A stretch of 64,000 nt of DNA from Hawksworthiomyces lignivorus (GCA_002917075.1 NTMA01000012.1:372001-436000); one strand, 5' to 3'. Positions 45,561-59,741 are shown, numbered from the stretch's first letter. Made by a program: numbers and translations. Notes: generated by a model from the sequence alone, not told the origin.

Positions 45561-48500
45561 GGGCTCAGGAGCAAGGTGGAAGATGCAAAGGCTGTCGGAC
45601 TGATGAAACAGCGAAGAGAGAGGCAGGTGAGGGTTGTTGCAGAGCAACATCGGGGACTGTACTCGCTTTGAAATCATGAACTTTCGCCATTTTCGTCCTC
45701 GCCTTCTTTTTGATAATCCCTTATACTTGTCTCAGGCATCATGCTTCTACCTCTCTGCCGGCGTCTCGCGCCTCTTTCTTCGTTTTTCTTTCTCTGTCCC
45801 TGTCTCTCTCGAGATCAATGCACATGCCCGTTTCTGCATGGTTCTTTGCATCGTGCATCCTCTTTCAGCCATGTATGTTCTCATCGATCGTCACATTATG
45901 CATATTCAAATCCCCAAAAGGGACAATAACATACAGAAAAAAAAGATATGCACATTGGTCATGCCGATAGCCAGCGCGCAAAGGAGTGGGAGTATTGCAT
46001 GGACGTAAGGCGATAGGTCGAGAAGTCGAGCCTTCATCCGCCACAGAAAACCACATCTAGCTGCACAAATAAAAAGAGACGTGTGCTTGGTGTGGGAGGA
46101 AGAGAGGCGCTGGAACAGCTACAAAGAAAGGAGAACAGGCACGGGTCAGTGGGTTGCAGAGAGAATTCCTTCGAAAGGTGATAGGTCGCTTTCCGTCGGC
46201 GAAAGGTAGTGTTTTTGTTAATTATTGTCATCTTCGCTCCTGAAATTCTACCCTCCCCCCCCCCTCTTGTATCTCTTCGGTTGCCAAGAGCAAGAAGAAA
46301 GAAAGAAATCAAATGGATGGCAAATGAGAAGAGTGGACAACCGAGCGGTTGCATGGGGTGCTACAATGTGGCGAGGTGCAACCGCTGTACGTCGTAAAGA
46401 TACAGAGATAATGCCCAGCGTGAGAGAGGAGCATATTTGCGCCGATACGACTGGAACGTCACGGAATCATCATAGCGACTTTTAGCGACAAGCTGCCGCC
46501 CGCAGAGCCAGAAACTATCTACGGAGGTTCTTGCATATGGCGGTGTGATTCGCAAGGATATTTTCAAAGGACTAAGAACTAAGTTTCTTGTCGAAACCCC
46601 ACGGGCGAAGAACCTGCGCGTGAACGGCGGCAGTATGCTTAAATCGCGGTTGGTGGTTGGAAGAGTGACATTTAGATGTTGGGGAGATCTCGGCAGAACG
46701 AATGACGACGATGGTGTGTGTATGTAGATGGCTCTAAGGAAGCAAGGTCTGATATTAGACCTGCAGAAAGAAAAAAGAAGAAAACTGGGGGGGGGGGGAG
46801 TGTGTAAAGCTGAGAACATCACAAACGGGATGTGTGGTTCCAAAAAGCATGGATCTAGCTCGTGGAGGCAAGACTGTCTCCGCCAAGCAAAGTCAACTCG
46901 GACAAATGCGTGTATTAATCTGTACAACGTGTGAATGGCATCATCTCGAGGAATCTGCATTGTCCAGTCTGCTGCATTTCTCTTTTCAATGCAAGCCAGC
47001 CGATCCGGGTCAGTGCTTGTTACTAGCTGCCTTGAATCTATCATATATGTGATAGGGCGATATAACATCGATGTATCTATAGATGAGAAATGGACCCTGC
47101 AGGCTCGCATTTGACCTTTTCTTTCTAACCCTCGGAGACTTTTATTAAAATTATTTATACGGCCTCTAACCAACCAATGTCTCCGCTAACAACAATAGAG
47201 AATCCTTCACTAGAATACGGAGTATAGCAAAACTTTACAGTGCCGTATTTCAGGTAGACACGGAGCAGGGATTGCGACAGCTTGTATTTTACATTGGTGT
47301 CCTGCAACTGTGGTCTTGCGCCTTTTGTTGATTTGTTATATTCATTTCGTTTCAACCGGTGAGGCAGATGAACTGAGCCCACCCACCCACAAACACACAC
47401 CTAACGCCCACCCAAGAATTAGTTCTCACAGCACCACTGTACGCCACGCACCAGAACCTTTCTTGCCCCTAATACTCGCCGAGCCAATAGATACGCCGCA
47501 CATGCCGCCAGAAGCCAACGGTGCCTCGGCCTCCTCAGACTACTGTGCCACTGTAGCCCTTAGTTTCATTCTGAGAAAATGGCCGTGGCCCTACACCGGC
47601 TGACCACAGAGGGCACGCCGTAAGCTGCTAGAGCGAGGCAAATGGACATGATACGCTATGGAGGAAGCAAGACAGAGTGGCTCTGCATGCTAGTGCGCCA
47701 ACCGAAGACGCACAATAAGAGAAAACAAGGAAACCGATGCCAACAGTGCTTCCACATCGTATTAGCGTGCATCCGCCCTGCTCTTACCTTTTTAGCTGTG
47801 TTCTTCTTTTTTTTTCCTTTACTGTTCCTTAGTCGGCTTCCCAATCACGCTCCAAGATCCTCGGGAGATAAGTACTTTTTTCATAGTGCTGTCACCTCGT
47901 ATCAGGCTCTTCCATCTAGTGGACCGTACTTGCTCCAAAACGGCAACTCTCCTAGTCTCCACTCTATCACATTACCTTCCTTATTCTGCTTGCTTCACCT
48001 GATTCTGTCTGATTCGTTCAAATGACGAATACATACGTATATATAAGCAACCAAGAATGGTCCTAGTTCTCCTCTCGTTGAGTGCGACCTAGGAGCGACT
48101 AGTCGAAGAGCCGGCCAGAAATGACAAGAGGAGTCATTAGCAACGGAAGAAGCTCTGGGGTAATCAAATTTGAACGGGCACAACGGAGCTGGGAAAGAGA
48201 TTCGTTACTGCATATGTGCCTCCAAGCAGATCTAATATTTAGCGTGGAGACTGTGACGGACAACAAGATATATGGTGGCGTAAAAAGGGAAAACGAGTGA
48301 AAGACCGGCTCGGAATGGCGGAAAGGGAGGGGAAAGAAGAGGAGGGAGGGGCGGATCGAGAGGCGGCGAGGAAGGCGGAGCTCCTCACGCATCAAAAGAG
48401 AGCTATGGTGTAATAACGCATGTGGAGTTGCCACAATGGATACTGCAGTGTATGAACGGCGCTGCTAAGAACGGGGGACGGATTTGCAACTGTAGTTCTC

Positions 48501-49870
48501 CTCCTAGTACGCCCCCCCCGCTGGCAGCTCGATACACTGTCAGTCTAGCTCTGCCACTGTTGTGAATTCGCAGAGAGAGCAGTACTTTACTCTTATATGT
48601 CCATGCCAGTCTCAGGATTCCGTAAGTGTACATTGTGTGGTATATTCGTTCTCCGGAAGACACACGCGACATAAGCGGCACAGGCAGTACGCTGTAATAT
48701 CCCACAGATGCTGAGAGTTGTCGTCACAGAACAAAGAAAATCCATCTCGTAAGGTTTTGCATGGTCTACTGGGGAGCGTCTAAGCATACTGGGGAGAGTT
48801 CGGGGCTGAAGCACTAAGAACGAAGGAACAGAGTGACGTAGCAAATGTGGTAGGTCCTCGGATATGGTGTACTGTGGAAGGAGAGACAGTATTTGTGGGT
48901 ACATATTCGAAAAAAAATACTGTCCACCAGGATCTGCACTCGAGGTCCCCATGTCCCTGAGTAACAGAGGTCCGTTGAGCAAAGCATCCGCTTTGTGCTG
49001 ATGCCTGGAGGGGGAGCAGGCCGAAGGGTACGGAATTTACCGCCGCCGTTTTACCACTCAAGCGTCGGCCCGGAAATATGTATTCTGCCCTAAGGGGGGA
49101 GAAGGGGAAAAGGGACACAAGAACAGAGGCACACCACCGGCACCTGGCGAGGTGCGTCGTGGAGAAGGGCCGCTAGGAGAGTAACATATCGTTTTGTCCC
49201 ATTCTCCCAAATCGTGATGCTCTGAAGTCAATTCCTGTTGGTGGCGGCCAGTGCACAGACACACCAGATATGCTCCACTTATTCCAAATTAGGCATCTGG
49301 TATGTGCGAGCTGTCTCCAAGCCTGGTGAGCCTCAGCTCCACCCAGTATCAGCTTGTGTAATACTTATTTAAGCGACTATGTGGATTTTGATTGCAGGCT
49401 GACTAAGGAGCTCTTCGCGATGTAAAAAATAAATAAAATAAAAATTGATCAAGAAAAGGGTTAGCGACTTCAATGAATAACACGACGAGCATTCTAGCGG
49501 GAGGCAAAAAAAGGAAAAAAAAGCCATTTTCTCCTACTTTAGCAGCTCCACACAAAAGCCGTGATAAAAACAGCAATCTTCCGAGGTCCGTGTCTCTGGG
49601 CAAAGGACGAGCCATTTCTCGGAGCGACAGGCTTTTTTCTGGCCTAGCCTCACGGAGAATGCTTAGCTTGAAACGAGCAAAATTCGCTGCTAAGTTTATA
49701 CTCGTACGAGTACACAAACGAAAACACTCATTCGCCATGCAGAATGACGCATCGGGAATCTCGCCCCGTCTCTGACCGGCTCTTTGGCTTTGGTATCTTT
49801 AGCTTCTCTTCTTTTCCTTTTATGTATGAGGGCTGGTCTGTACTCGTACCCTGGCTAGCATTTGGACAGG

Positions 49871-49888
49871 GCGTGGGCGCGCCCACGC
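49871..49888. other. perfect 18-bp GC-rich palindrome
   Basis: GCGTGGGCG followed directly by its reverse complement CGCCCACGC, in otherwise AT-richer non-coding DNA. Perfect symmetry without a loop suggests a site for a dimeric DNA-binding protein rather than an RNA hairpin. It contains overlapping BssHII-type GCGCGC-like core bases. Function is unknown. Confidence 0.7.
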
Positions 49889-51538
49889 AGCAATGCCTTA
49901 ATTGAGGTGCTCGTGGCAAAACCAAGCACACGGAAATCCACTGGTCATACGAATACGTCGGAATAGCAGCTTCTTATTTCGTTCTCGCCCGAGCCAGTGA
50001 TATGGGTCTGGGTCGTCGACGCGTAGAAGCTGAAAAGGTGAGGGAAAAGCTGCACGATATATGCCCAACGCTGAAGATTTTTCTGGTCTCCGGCTTCTCT
50101 GTGAAATTGATGCAATATCATTGGCTCAAAAGTACCCCAATATTGCAGCACAGACTTTGACGGTAAGATGTGTAAGCACATTCCATACTTGTACTGGTAA
50201 GGTCGTAGGTACGACGCTGTGCGGTGCTGGGTCGAACCAAATGACCGTCTTCTTCGGTCCCTTTATTTTTAGTTCAACCCCAACAACCGAGATGCGGGCG
50301 CCTCTATGTAGGAATCAAGCGAATGTACAGGACAAAGGCAAGTATAATATTTCACGTTTGCGGCTGCTCTTGGCGTCCAGTTCTCGAATCGTGAGCCTAG
50401 AACATGAGGATTCACGTATATTTTCAGGCCCGCAGTAACACATGTCATAGCTGTTCAATAGTATGTAGAGGAGAGGCCTTCTAGACATTAAGATTGGTGT
50501 ATTCTCATGCACTGTGTAGATTGACGCAAATAGTAAGGCTTACAACAACATTAGCAACATATGATGCTAGCTCCTTTCACCACACATCACAACAATTCAC
50601 TAAAATCCAAATGACTATCTATTGTGTATAGTTTCGAGAATAATAAGAGGGCTTGCTGGAAAAATTAGGTACTATACTTGGCACTTCGTAAAGGTAGCGG
50701 GCACGCCTAAGATAACTTAAGTTTGTGATAGAATGGAGCCTATGTCAAGGGCTCTTCTTTAGGAAAACTGAAGAGTGCAAAGGAAAAACAAAAAAACAAA
50801 AAAACAAAAAAAAAATCCATTGAACGGCCCTTTGCAAAAAGGGGAATGGCATCTTCCCCGCCAACTGTTTGTCCCCGCATGAAGGGCGATCAGCGACAAC
50901 CCCCCGCTGGCTTAGATATAGAAGGCCTAATTATAAGACTGCTGTAGACTTGTCTCGCAAGTGACCGCCTAAATCTCCGACTAGCGTCTCGGTGTTTGGC
51001 CCGCAGCTCATAGTTCCAAGACCTTTTGCCATCAGTGCCGCGCTGGCGTTCAGCCCCACGAAGACGTTCCCGCTAGGAAAGCCCACTGTTTCCACCAAGG
51101 GAACACAAACTAAAACGCTGGCGTGGGTCATGTCTTCGCAAAAAAAAAAAAAAAAAAAAAAATCATAGAAAACTCGAACAATCTGGTGATACACTGGACC
51201 TTCATGAGCGTCTCCATCACAAGGTTCGACCCGCTCCGGGACATATTGTCTTCCCTCTTTTAGATGGATTGTACTCCGTACAGCCTTTGGGCATCCGTTA
51301 TCAAAACGTCGTATTTTTGGTTTGAAAATTTTCATCCGATAGTCGGCGAAGCGAACTCGACGAGCGCCGTACGTTGAACAAACCTGGTTGGTTCCCAACA
51401 CCATATACCTTCTTACTCACAGTACTTCCTTTCTCCCCGCAATAACTGCGTGCACAAAGGCGCTAAGTAGTATTAGTCTAAAATTCTAAATGAGATTTCA
51501 AACCTCCCTCAGAACAAAGAAATAAAGAGGAGGCAACA

Positions 51539-51811
51539 ATGGCATTAAAACTCTACAAAATTAAAGAGATCAAGGGCAGAACTGCGACGTTGATAGAAAA
51601 AGCAGCCATCAGATGCCTCGGTGCGTGCAATGCTATCTTTGAATACGAATGCACCAACCATAAAACAGATGCCGCACGGCTCGTTCTGCTGAATCTTTTC
51701 AGTGAGCATAAATTGGCGTCCAGAGGCGATGCTGAAACTGCAGGCGAATGTAAACTTCTAGATCCGATTTTTGCTTTGCAACACGTTGCGGTTATGTCTT
51801 TGAGTCAATGA
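51539..51811 (+). CDS. possible small hypothetical protein, 90 residues
   Basis: An ATG with a favourable context (CAACAATGGC, after a purine-rich leader) opens a 90-codon frame of mixed composition beginning MALKLYKIKEIKG. No domain, signal peptide or known family is recognised, and it sits in a gene-poor spacer. It may be a real species-restricted gene or chance. Confidence 0.2.
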   Translation: MALKLYKIKEIKGRTATLIEKAAIRCLGACNAIFEYECTNHKTDAARLVLLNLFSEHKLASRGDAETAGECKLLDPIFALQHVAVMSLSQ

Positions 51812-53184
51812 CTTCAATATCGCCATATCCCAGTCTCTGATTTTTGGATCGCCTCTGCGATAAGAGACAAGGTAATCTCTATATCATGTACTCCGTGTCT
51901 GTGCGGTATTAATATACTGTACAAAAGTACGTACCAAATACTCCACTTGCATGCCTATCTATGCGCCAGTTGTGCGTATGTAATTGGTACTTCAGATGAC
52001 TCAGGAATATCTTGGGAACAGTCTAAAACGCCTATTCCAGAATAGGGGCCAGCGTAGGTTCGTCTTGCAGTAGCGCAGCGATATTAGCGCATTCCCTGAC
52101 AGAAGGCTATTAGCGCTTGACTGTCCAAAGAATAATGTATTATTTTGTATATTATATTTCGTGTCGATCTAATAGCAACCTTCTTTAATAACAGAAGGAA
52201 ACATGATCCTCCACCGAAGGGTATCTGATGGCCAGAATATTGGCTTCAGGCCGCTTCGTTCCTACCTTCCCTTTCTTTCTTTCTTTCATCGTTTTCTTTC
52301 TTTGTCTCCTCTCGACCCGCCCCGTATTTGATTCTCTACTTCAGTGCTTGATAACTGTACACATTATCGGACGTTGCTTAGATGTACACCTTCGCTAATT
52401 TCTTCCCGATATGGATACACCGAGATAGAAACAGAGACTTAGATCTTTGGTGGCCTTTAGTACAAAAGCTCTCATATACAGCCAGAAGTAGAAAACAAAA
52501 GGCTTGAATCTCCGGTGTATCCTAAACCTGCTCCAATAGCCATCCATCCAAAGACATGGACCGAATATGTGAAAAAAAAGGGTGACCCGTCCGACATTGA
52601 GGACATAGAAGTGACTGAAGCCTAGTAATATCCATATTTGTCCCAGGAAGAACATAGCAAGTCTTGCATTCATTGCTAAACCATTATGAGTACTATCTTG
52701 TACACAGATGCACCGTATTTAAATGGTTGCGCACATTTTGGTATCATGTTATGATGTGAACAAAACTGGCAATTCACGCGAGAAATAAATCGTCAAGATT
52801 AATAAGAACATAACCGAGTTTTCGCAGTCGTAAGTTTCCAAAATTGTGAATTGGACAGAAGAAATCCAAATCCAGAAACATGTTTGTATAAGTTTCCAAG
52901 CAGAAGAACACAACAGAAAGATCCGCAGGCACGAAAGCAAATTTGTCGAACTGCATTCCATTTCTTAGGGAGGCAATATTTCCGTATCGAATAAATGTAT
53001 GCGTACGTTTATAAAGAAAAAAAAATCGAGACAGATCCTCTAGCATATTACAAGCTTAGGCACTTCGTCGTACTGCAAAAATGTTCTCATGAAGGACCAA
53101 GAGGTAAGCGAACTGTAGGGGTGAAAGAAGGAAGAGTGGTAGAAAAAAAAAATAAGAAAGACAAATTGTTAGAAACGAGTTGGC

Positions 53185-55000
53185 TCAATATTCTTCCTCG
53201 TCATCGTCGCTATCATCAATAACAAAAGCTGCAGATCCAGTTGCATATCTGGCTGGCTTGTAATTCGACTGCGGCATAACGGCGTATTTGAGTTGAGGCA
53301 CGGCTTGATTCTGTTCGCCCGAAATGTAACCTTCGTCTGTATAACCAAAAGCCGCCTCCCAGGGAGCCCGGAGACTAGCTGGAACCTTCCAGCCGAAATC
53401 CGAGTTACGAAGCCATAAGCGAAGGAGGTGGCGACGTGATGCACCTACCGCGTTAGGTTTATCATTATCATCTATATACGCATTGCGTGCGTGCATGATC
53501 GCCCAATTATTGATGTAAACAAGGTCGCCGGGAGCAGTCTGGAGTTCGACACCGTTCTTCCCGGCAACAGCAGAGACTACAGTAAGTGCCTCGCGTTGTG
53601 CCTCTGTGAGCGCCGGAATGGCGGCAGCGTGCGATGGGCGCCTACACTTCACAGCCGGGGGGGTGCCCAGACGACTTGGATCAAAATTCACCATGAGCTT
53701 GTCGTCATGGAAGGCTAAGAGAGGTGCAAGGGCGTAGCGAGACTTTCGGTCAGAGCTAATTATAAAGGGCAACAAAACCGATCCGCTTCGTCAGTCGCAA
53801 GGTTTAACAGATGCATTCAGGAATCACATATACACTGCACTTACACATGCACTGGCCAATCGCAATCAGCAAGGACCCGAATCACGTCGGGCCGTTCGAC
53901 AACCAAATCGTTATAGACCTTCCACGAAGAGGCCACCATAGTCGCTCCGCCTTCTGCAGCAACTTGGCGCACTTGCAGTGCAAGAATATCAGTGCCCATA
54001 TCGCAATGCCACGCCTGGATTTCTGTTAGTCACTAGACAAGATCTTGAGCGAATCATTTATTAAGTATATTTTGGCAGAGAACGAAAGCTTGATAAACTC
54101 TTACAAGGGGCTGGTTTGTATGAACTCCATGGCGCTTCTCGTAAGGAACGGACCAGCTCTTCGCGTCAGTGATATGGGCTAAGTAAGATTAGCATCAGAA
54201 CAAGGCTCAATTGATAAAGTGTGAGACGGGAGAGAAAGAGGAAAGTATTTAGCGCATATTTTTTGCCGCGTTGGTTGCGCTGTACAACTTACAAATCACA
54301 TTGCCTTTCTTATCCTGGATGCCATGCTTGTCCCCAATGTAGTTGGAGAGCCCGAGAAACAGAAGCAGATTATCGGCGTCCGAATAATGCTTGGGATTGA
54401 GCCCTTTGATCACACATACTCCGCATCCTTGATGGACTGCTATAGTTGCCTTCAGCAGCTTGTCACAGACTTCAGGAGGAAGTTGGAAATTGTTCTTGTT
54501 GATCTCCTGACCATCGACTTCAAGTGCTATATTGAATTGTTAGTTTATTTGATTCCAAAATAGCTCCATTGAAGTGAGTCCAAGATAAGTGGAAAGCAAC
54601 TCATGCTGTAATTAGCTGGAATGGGAATGAGGAAGAGCTGAAAGAATAAGAAAAATAGCCAGTGGAGACCAAGCTGTGACGAGAATCACTAGCAGAATAG
54701 CTAACAAGGAAACACAAACAAACAAACAAAAGGATCAAGGATATAGTCGCGTTTCGTACTTTTAAATGAAGTGATGGCTTCTTCAATAGCGCGAATGTCG
54801 AAGGCATCTAAGTTCACTTGATGAATATCAGGACTATCAGGACCCAGATGAACGAGAGAACCCTTCAGCTGATATGGTAGACTCATGAGCAATTGTGGGT
54901 CGGCTGAGCTATTCCCGTTGACATTCCTTGGCTGCAGAACAGTGTCTTGTAGCGACTGGAACTGATCCTCCTTCTGGAGGTAGTTTTCGGCAGGCGGCAT
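53185..55000 (-). CDS. TauD/TfdA-family Fe(II)/2-oxoglutarate dioxygenase
   Basis: Five exons: 55000-54760, 54526-54293, 54178-54105, 54014-53845 and 53755-53185, 429 residues, in frame throughout. The metal-binding HxD is in AWHCDMGTD (H186, D188), the first residues of exon 4. The distal histidine is in WAIMHARNAY (H328), and the 2-oxoglutarate-binding arginine lies in RRHLLRLWLRN (about residues 347-357). Other family blocks are GCGVCVIKGL, GATMVASSWKVYNDL and QTAPGDLVYINN. The C-terminus ends in a very acidic tail (DDSDDDEEEY). These enzymes hydroxylate small molecules such as taurine, carnitine precursors or other acids; fungal members of this subtype are mostly uncharacterised. The first intron is long for the window (233 bases). 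No signal peptide is seen, so it is probably cytosolic. Confidence 0.9.
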
Positions 55001-58000
55001 ATTTGTTAGGTGCCTTAAGACTCAGTTTGCCTCACTTACGCAGCTGTCCCGCGCTTGGTGCGTTTCTTAGATGTGGGTTCCGCGTCCAAGCGACCAACAA
55101 AACTTGAGCGTGTCTATGTACCTGGACAATTCAATGACGTTGTGTTTGTGGAGGCTGTGCCAACGAATTCTGCTGAAAAGAATCTGAAGACGGAAGACGA
55201 TAAATAGAGTGTATAGGCAAATCACAAAGCGCACTGTAAGCTTTCAATACTTAAGAAAGAAGCTAAATGCGAGGAGAGATGAGGAGGTAAAACATAATAA
55301 GAAGGAGAGAAAATGAAAAAAGCGAAAAAAAGAGCAAAGAAACAAAGAAGGCCGGGATGATCTCCTCTTGATATATGTAGACAACAGCAATAGTCACTGA
55401 TCAAGTCGTCAAATGATCAGATAGAGCGATTAAAGTGGTTGAAATGATTGAATGGCTGCGTGGCCATGCAGACGAGTGAACTTTGGTATCGATTTAATAT
55501 TGGCAAGTGAAAGAACCTTGGCTGGCAGGGGCGGCGGAATGGAATTCGGTGAAAAAAGAGCCGGAAACCAGAGCTTAGAACAAAATAAGGAAGGCGGGTT
55601 TGTTTTTTTATGGCTTGGAAGCCGACCTTTGCTTCCAAGGACTTTAAAATATGTGAAGGCGTATGGCGATTGTTAGGCAGGTAAGAGCTAAGGGACGATT
55701 CGATCATCACCCCCCTTTTTTACCAAATTTTGTGTTCTTTCCTGATTTACCGAGTACCGTTTTCGTCCTTTCTACTCTGTTATTCTGTATCACATTCTCT
55801 TTCTGTTGATCCTGACGCCTCCCCCAAAAAACTTTGTATCTGTTTCTTCTCTTTCTTTTCTTTTTTGAAGGGGAAGAGGGGGGGGGTATTTCTTCACTGG
55901 TAGTTTTCCTATACACTGTTAGAAATATAGTTTCATCGCGTCTCGCGGTAGAGTGGTCTCTAATCTTGGTTCCAAAACTGCGTGTTTAATGGCTCAGACA
56001 CGTTGGGGGTCAGGTTATAGGAGAATTGAATATGTAAAGAAGGTGCAGTGAACCACTCAGGAATAAGTGCAGCCTGAAAGGGCAGAAAACGTAGAAGGAG
56101 GGCTGGAGAGGATAATTCAAAAAGGTGGTGTGTATGGGCTCGAGATTGGACTTCAACAGACTAAAGCCTGATGAAGTTACTCGGTGCTCTCATTGTTTCT
56201 GCCACAGACGGGGGAAGAGAGCGGGAAGTGCGTGCGAAAAAAACGGGTAGGAAACTCAGAGAACGGAGAGAATTGAAAGAGAAAACCCGGCACGTAGATA
56301 GAAGATCTACACGGCCAGATCAGCGAGCTAATGTTGCCAGCGTGAACGCTATCCTTCTGTTGCAACTGATTTGCTTTGTCACGCCAGCTCGCTTCAGTTG
56401 AATCCCTCATTCGTTCTTTCATCTCTCTGGCTTGTTTGCACATGTGTATTTCTCACATCCTCTGTCTCCTTCTCTCTCTCTCTCTCTCTGTGCGTGTGCG
56501 CCTGCGTGTGTGTACCCTCCTGTCTAGTGTGTGCGACATTCGGCGTGTGCATCATCCTCTCGCCCGCTGCTCCTTTGTCTTGCTGCCTTCTTCACATCCG
56601 CGTCCGTAACTGTTCTGTCGCATCAGATACCGACCAAACAAAATTTCACACGCAGACATGCAGGTGCAAATATGCAGGATGCAGAGTTCCGAGCGCGCAG
56701 GCGTGATGTTAGATCTGAAGAGGGCTGGAAAATAACATGTTGCCCCAAACCCTGCAGACTAACTGAAACCGTCATCGACTCTGGCCCCTACATTCACTCC
56801 CTTTTAAACCGTCTTAAGATACATGATCGTGTGTCTCTCTAATTTTCAAGGTTCTGCTGTAACACATAGCTGGAAAACAAAAGAGCGGTATTGTCGACTC
56901 GTTCCACCTTGTCATACAGAAATATTGCTATTGCAAGACAGTCCATCTTCCGCGGCATTTTATTGGGGCGAGAAGCTGGCCGAAAAATGAGGTGAAGAGA
57001 GGATATTGGAACCCGCGATGAACAAGTACAGAGAGGGGAGATATAGAAGAGTAGGCATGAGGTGAACACCAAAAGTCCAGCTCGCTTAGAAACTCAAGAT
57101 GCATGGGGCTTTTAACAGTTTTTCAGATGCAAAATGTATTGGCTCCGAGAAGCTTCTTTTCAGGGGCAGCTGATGAAGCACCGCATCAAGAAAAGAGCGG
57201 GAGACGCGGGGAATGAAAGCGAGGTGAAGCAATGGAAATGACCAATATGGGCAAGGCTGAATGATTGAGTGATATAGGTGTTTATTGAAGGAATCATTTG
57301 AAGCTATGGCGAGGGCTGAAGTGTTGTTGATTGTAAAGCGCGAGAGACGAGGAAGAGCAGAGGTAAGTATTCTCACCTTTTGTTTTCATTTAGTAAAGCC
57401 TTTTGTATAATGAAATGCTGTTCTGGAAAGATCGGACAAAATAAGAATAGAAGAAATCCACGAGCTCAGAAAGTCCTTGCAAATTGTGTCAAGCCTCGAT
57501 GTTATCTTTTGAACAACGACAGCCGCGGTGCGCAGAGCGCGGCTAAAAAGGACCGAAAGAACAGTGAGCTTTTGGCGATAGTAAAGGGCCACTTCTGTTG
57601 CGCTTGTATTGTGTTTTATCGAAGATTACTCTTACAAAGGAGTTAAGAGCTTGATGGTGTCAATCGCTACTATTCGATACTTTGCCCATTTTGTCACCCT
57701 GCCTGATGCGTCTCTTTTTTTTTTTTTTTAAATGCTAGCCGATAGACGGATAGATCTTGGAGAATTTGGGTTCAAGTGGGTTCAATGAACGATTTAGTGT
57801 TTTGGACTCAGTTGGCTGCATACATCTTTTCTCCCTTTTAGTCGCTTTTCGCCTTTTCCTGGCCCAGAGACCGGAGAAAGCGAGCTTGCTCTGTGGTATG
57901 ACGTGAGTGGTGTGGGAAAGATGCGATACAGAGGAAGGAATCAAAAGCACAGTCCTAGAAAATTATTGCGCCGGGAGCAGTGAAGTAGAGGAACTGGGAA

Positions 58001-59740
58001 AAAGAAAAAAAACCACAATATGTAAGATGCAGAGGGAAATGGAAGAAAAAAGACGTCAGAGAGAAAGCATGAGAGAAGAAAATTGAAAAAAAAAAGTGCC
58101 TCGTCTTATTCATTTTCTCTACTCTTTACTCTTTTTCCTTCTCAGTTTTGTTAATCTCCCATTCACCTCCCTTGTTTTTCTTTCTTTCCTTGGCATTCAT
58201 ACGATTTGCACATGGCGTTCTCGAAAAAAATCAACATGCCTCATACGCGATGGTGGCCAAACAATTGAATATGGACAGTACATACTAATGTATAAGCGCA
58301 ATGTTCCACTTAGTGTGGTAGTCGTACCGGCGAGGCGATGGTCTACCGGTGAGCACGGAGTATTGTGTCTTTGATGATAATCGAAAGCCTCGGCCCTGGC
58401 CCTCTTCTAGTCCTTGAACGGTACCGACAAGCGAAGGACGTGTGGAATTTTGGGAACTTGAACGAGACTGGTTAGCTTAATCGTTCCGTGGCCAAATTTC
58501 CAAAACGCATTGAAAGCCTCTGTAAACAAAAATTTCGTGGTCAGGAAGCCAAGCCATCAATGTATTTTCCTTCGTTTCGTTGCCGCCTCCAATCTAGAAA
58601 AGAGTAGGATTTGTGTTGATGGCAAAATATACAGAATTAAACTTGATTGGACCTGCTTATGCTAGTTTGCAGAGCCGAAGCAGACCCAGCAGACGGATTC
58701 CTGGTACACTTTTCAATACCTATTATTATTTATTCTATTTAGTTAGCTAGTTTTTCAATACGAGTAATTCTCCGTTGAACTCGGTATCAGGAGTGAAAAT
58801 CCCGCTGAGAGAGATGGTTCCGTCTCGGATGTGGAGAACGGCAGAAACAGCTCTGACCCCCTTGCGTGTCTTGCCCCCTGTACCTCCGGCTGGGGTTGCC
58901 GGTCGACAAGTCATATGCGCATGCGTATAACAAACTGGATGGTTCACCTACATGCCAGACCACTGTCTCCCTTCAGCTAAGAGGAACATGCTCTCGAACC
59001 CACAGTCCAGAATCCCTCTCGAGTTCTCCAACGACACCAGATCAACTACTCGGCTCGGCCCTCCTCCCAACTAGACGCCACCTCAGCCGATTCTCCGAGA
59101 CGTCGTGCCACCGCACTGTGCCGTGATAGCGCATCGTGTAAATGCGCTAGCTTCTCTCCCCTAATCTTTTTGCGGTTTGTGAGCTTGTAGCATTGGTCTC
59201 GTAGGTGATGTCAGAGCAAGAGAAGAAGGAATTGCGGTATTGACACAGAAGATAAGCAATGCAAGGCTCCGGAAACATCGCCCTTGCATACCTGATCTGT
59301 TTCTTTGCCCTGGGGTGCAACCAGCGACGGGGAAACGAGGATCCTTTCTGGCGGTGTGCGAACCCTCCCATCTAGCCTCCTTTCCGCCGTCATCTCTCCG
59401 CATCTAAGTCGTCGGCAGTGCAATGCAAAGTACTTTTTTTTTTTTTTCTTGTGGTTTTTTGTGTGGTTGACTGTTGTGCGCATGCACAAATCACCTGTGT
59501 ACCGTCAGACTCAGCAATTATGGGATGTTGTGGGATGCCCCCACGTAAAGCGCTGGTTCAAATTTGGAATGTGTTAAGAAAAAAGAGGAAAAGTGAAAAG
59601 GGACAGAAAAGAAGAGAGAAAATTAGAGCAAAAATCCTCCCTTGCTTTGTGGCGTCTGACAAGACAGGGGCATGATTTGCAGTCCTGCAGAGTGTAGCTG
59701 ATCCAAGGGAAATAAGAAAAGAAGATGAACGGCCATCTGC

Positions 59741-59741
<1 letters not shown>

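Larger units (their letters stand above)
45561..53184. other. long gene-poor spacer
   Basis: About 7.6 kb without a supported gene. The longest frame (46361-47173, minus, 270 codons) has no start context, domain or codon bias and overlaps a G/C homopolymer. A 157-codon minus frame at 50931-51404 runs through a 23-base poly-A tract at 51140-51162 and is unlikely as one exon. TACTCCGTA motifs occur at 47216-47224 and 51272-51280, and an 18-bp palindrome at 49871-49888. From about 52000 to 53100 the sequence is AT-rich. It could hold non-coding RNA or regulatory DNA; nothing can be assigned. Confidence 0.45.

Noticed and set aside
46361..47173. 270-codon open frame on the minus strand
   Set aside because: No domain, no signal peptide, no codon bias and no splice partners. 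It passes through a cytosine/guanine homopolymer that adds a proline run.
51223..51232. GGTTCGACCC resembling a tRNA B box
   Set aside because: No matching A box, acceptor stem or anticodon arm could be folded around it. No tRNA or rRNA gene was recognised anywhere in the window.
50931..51404. 157-codon minus-strand frame
   Set aside because: It reads through a poly-A tract as phenylalanines and has no recognisable family. A spliced gene here cannot be excluded but is not supported.
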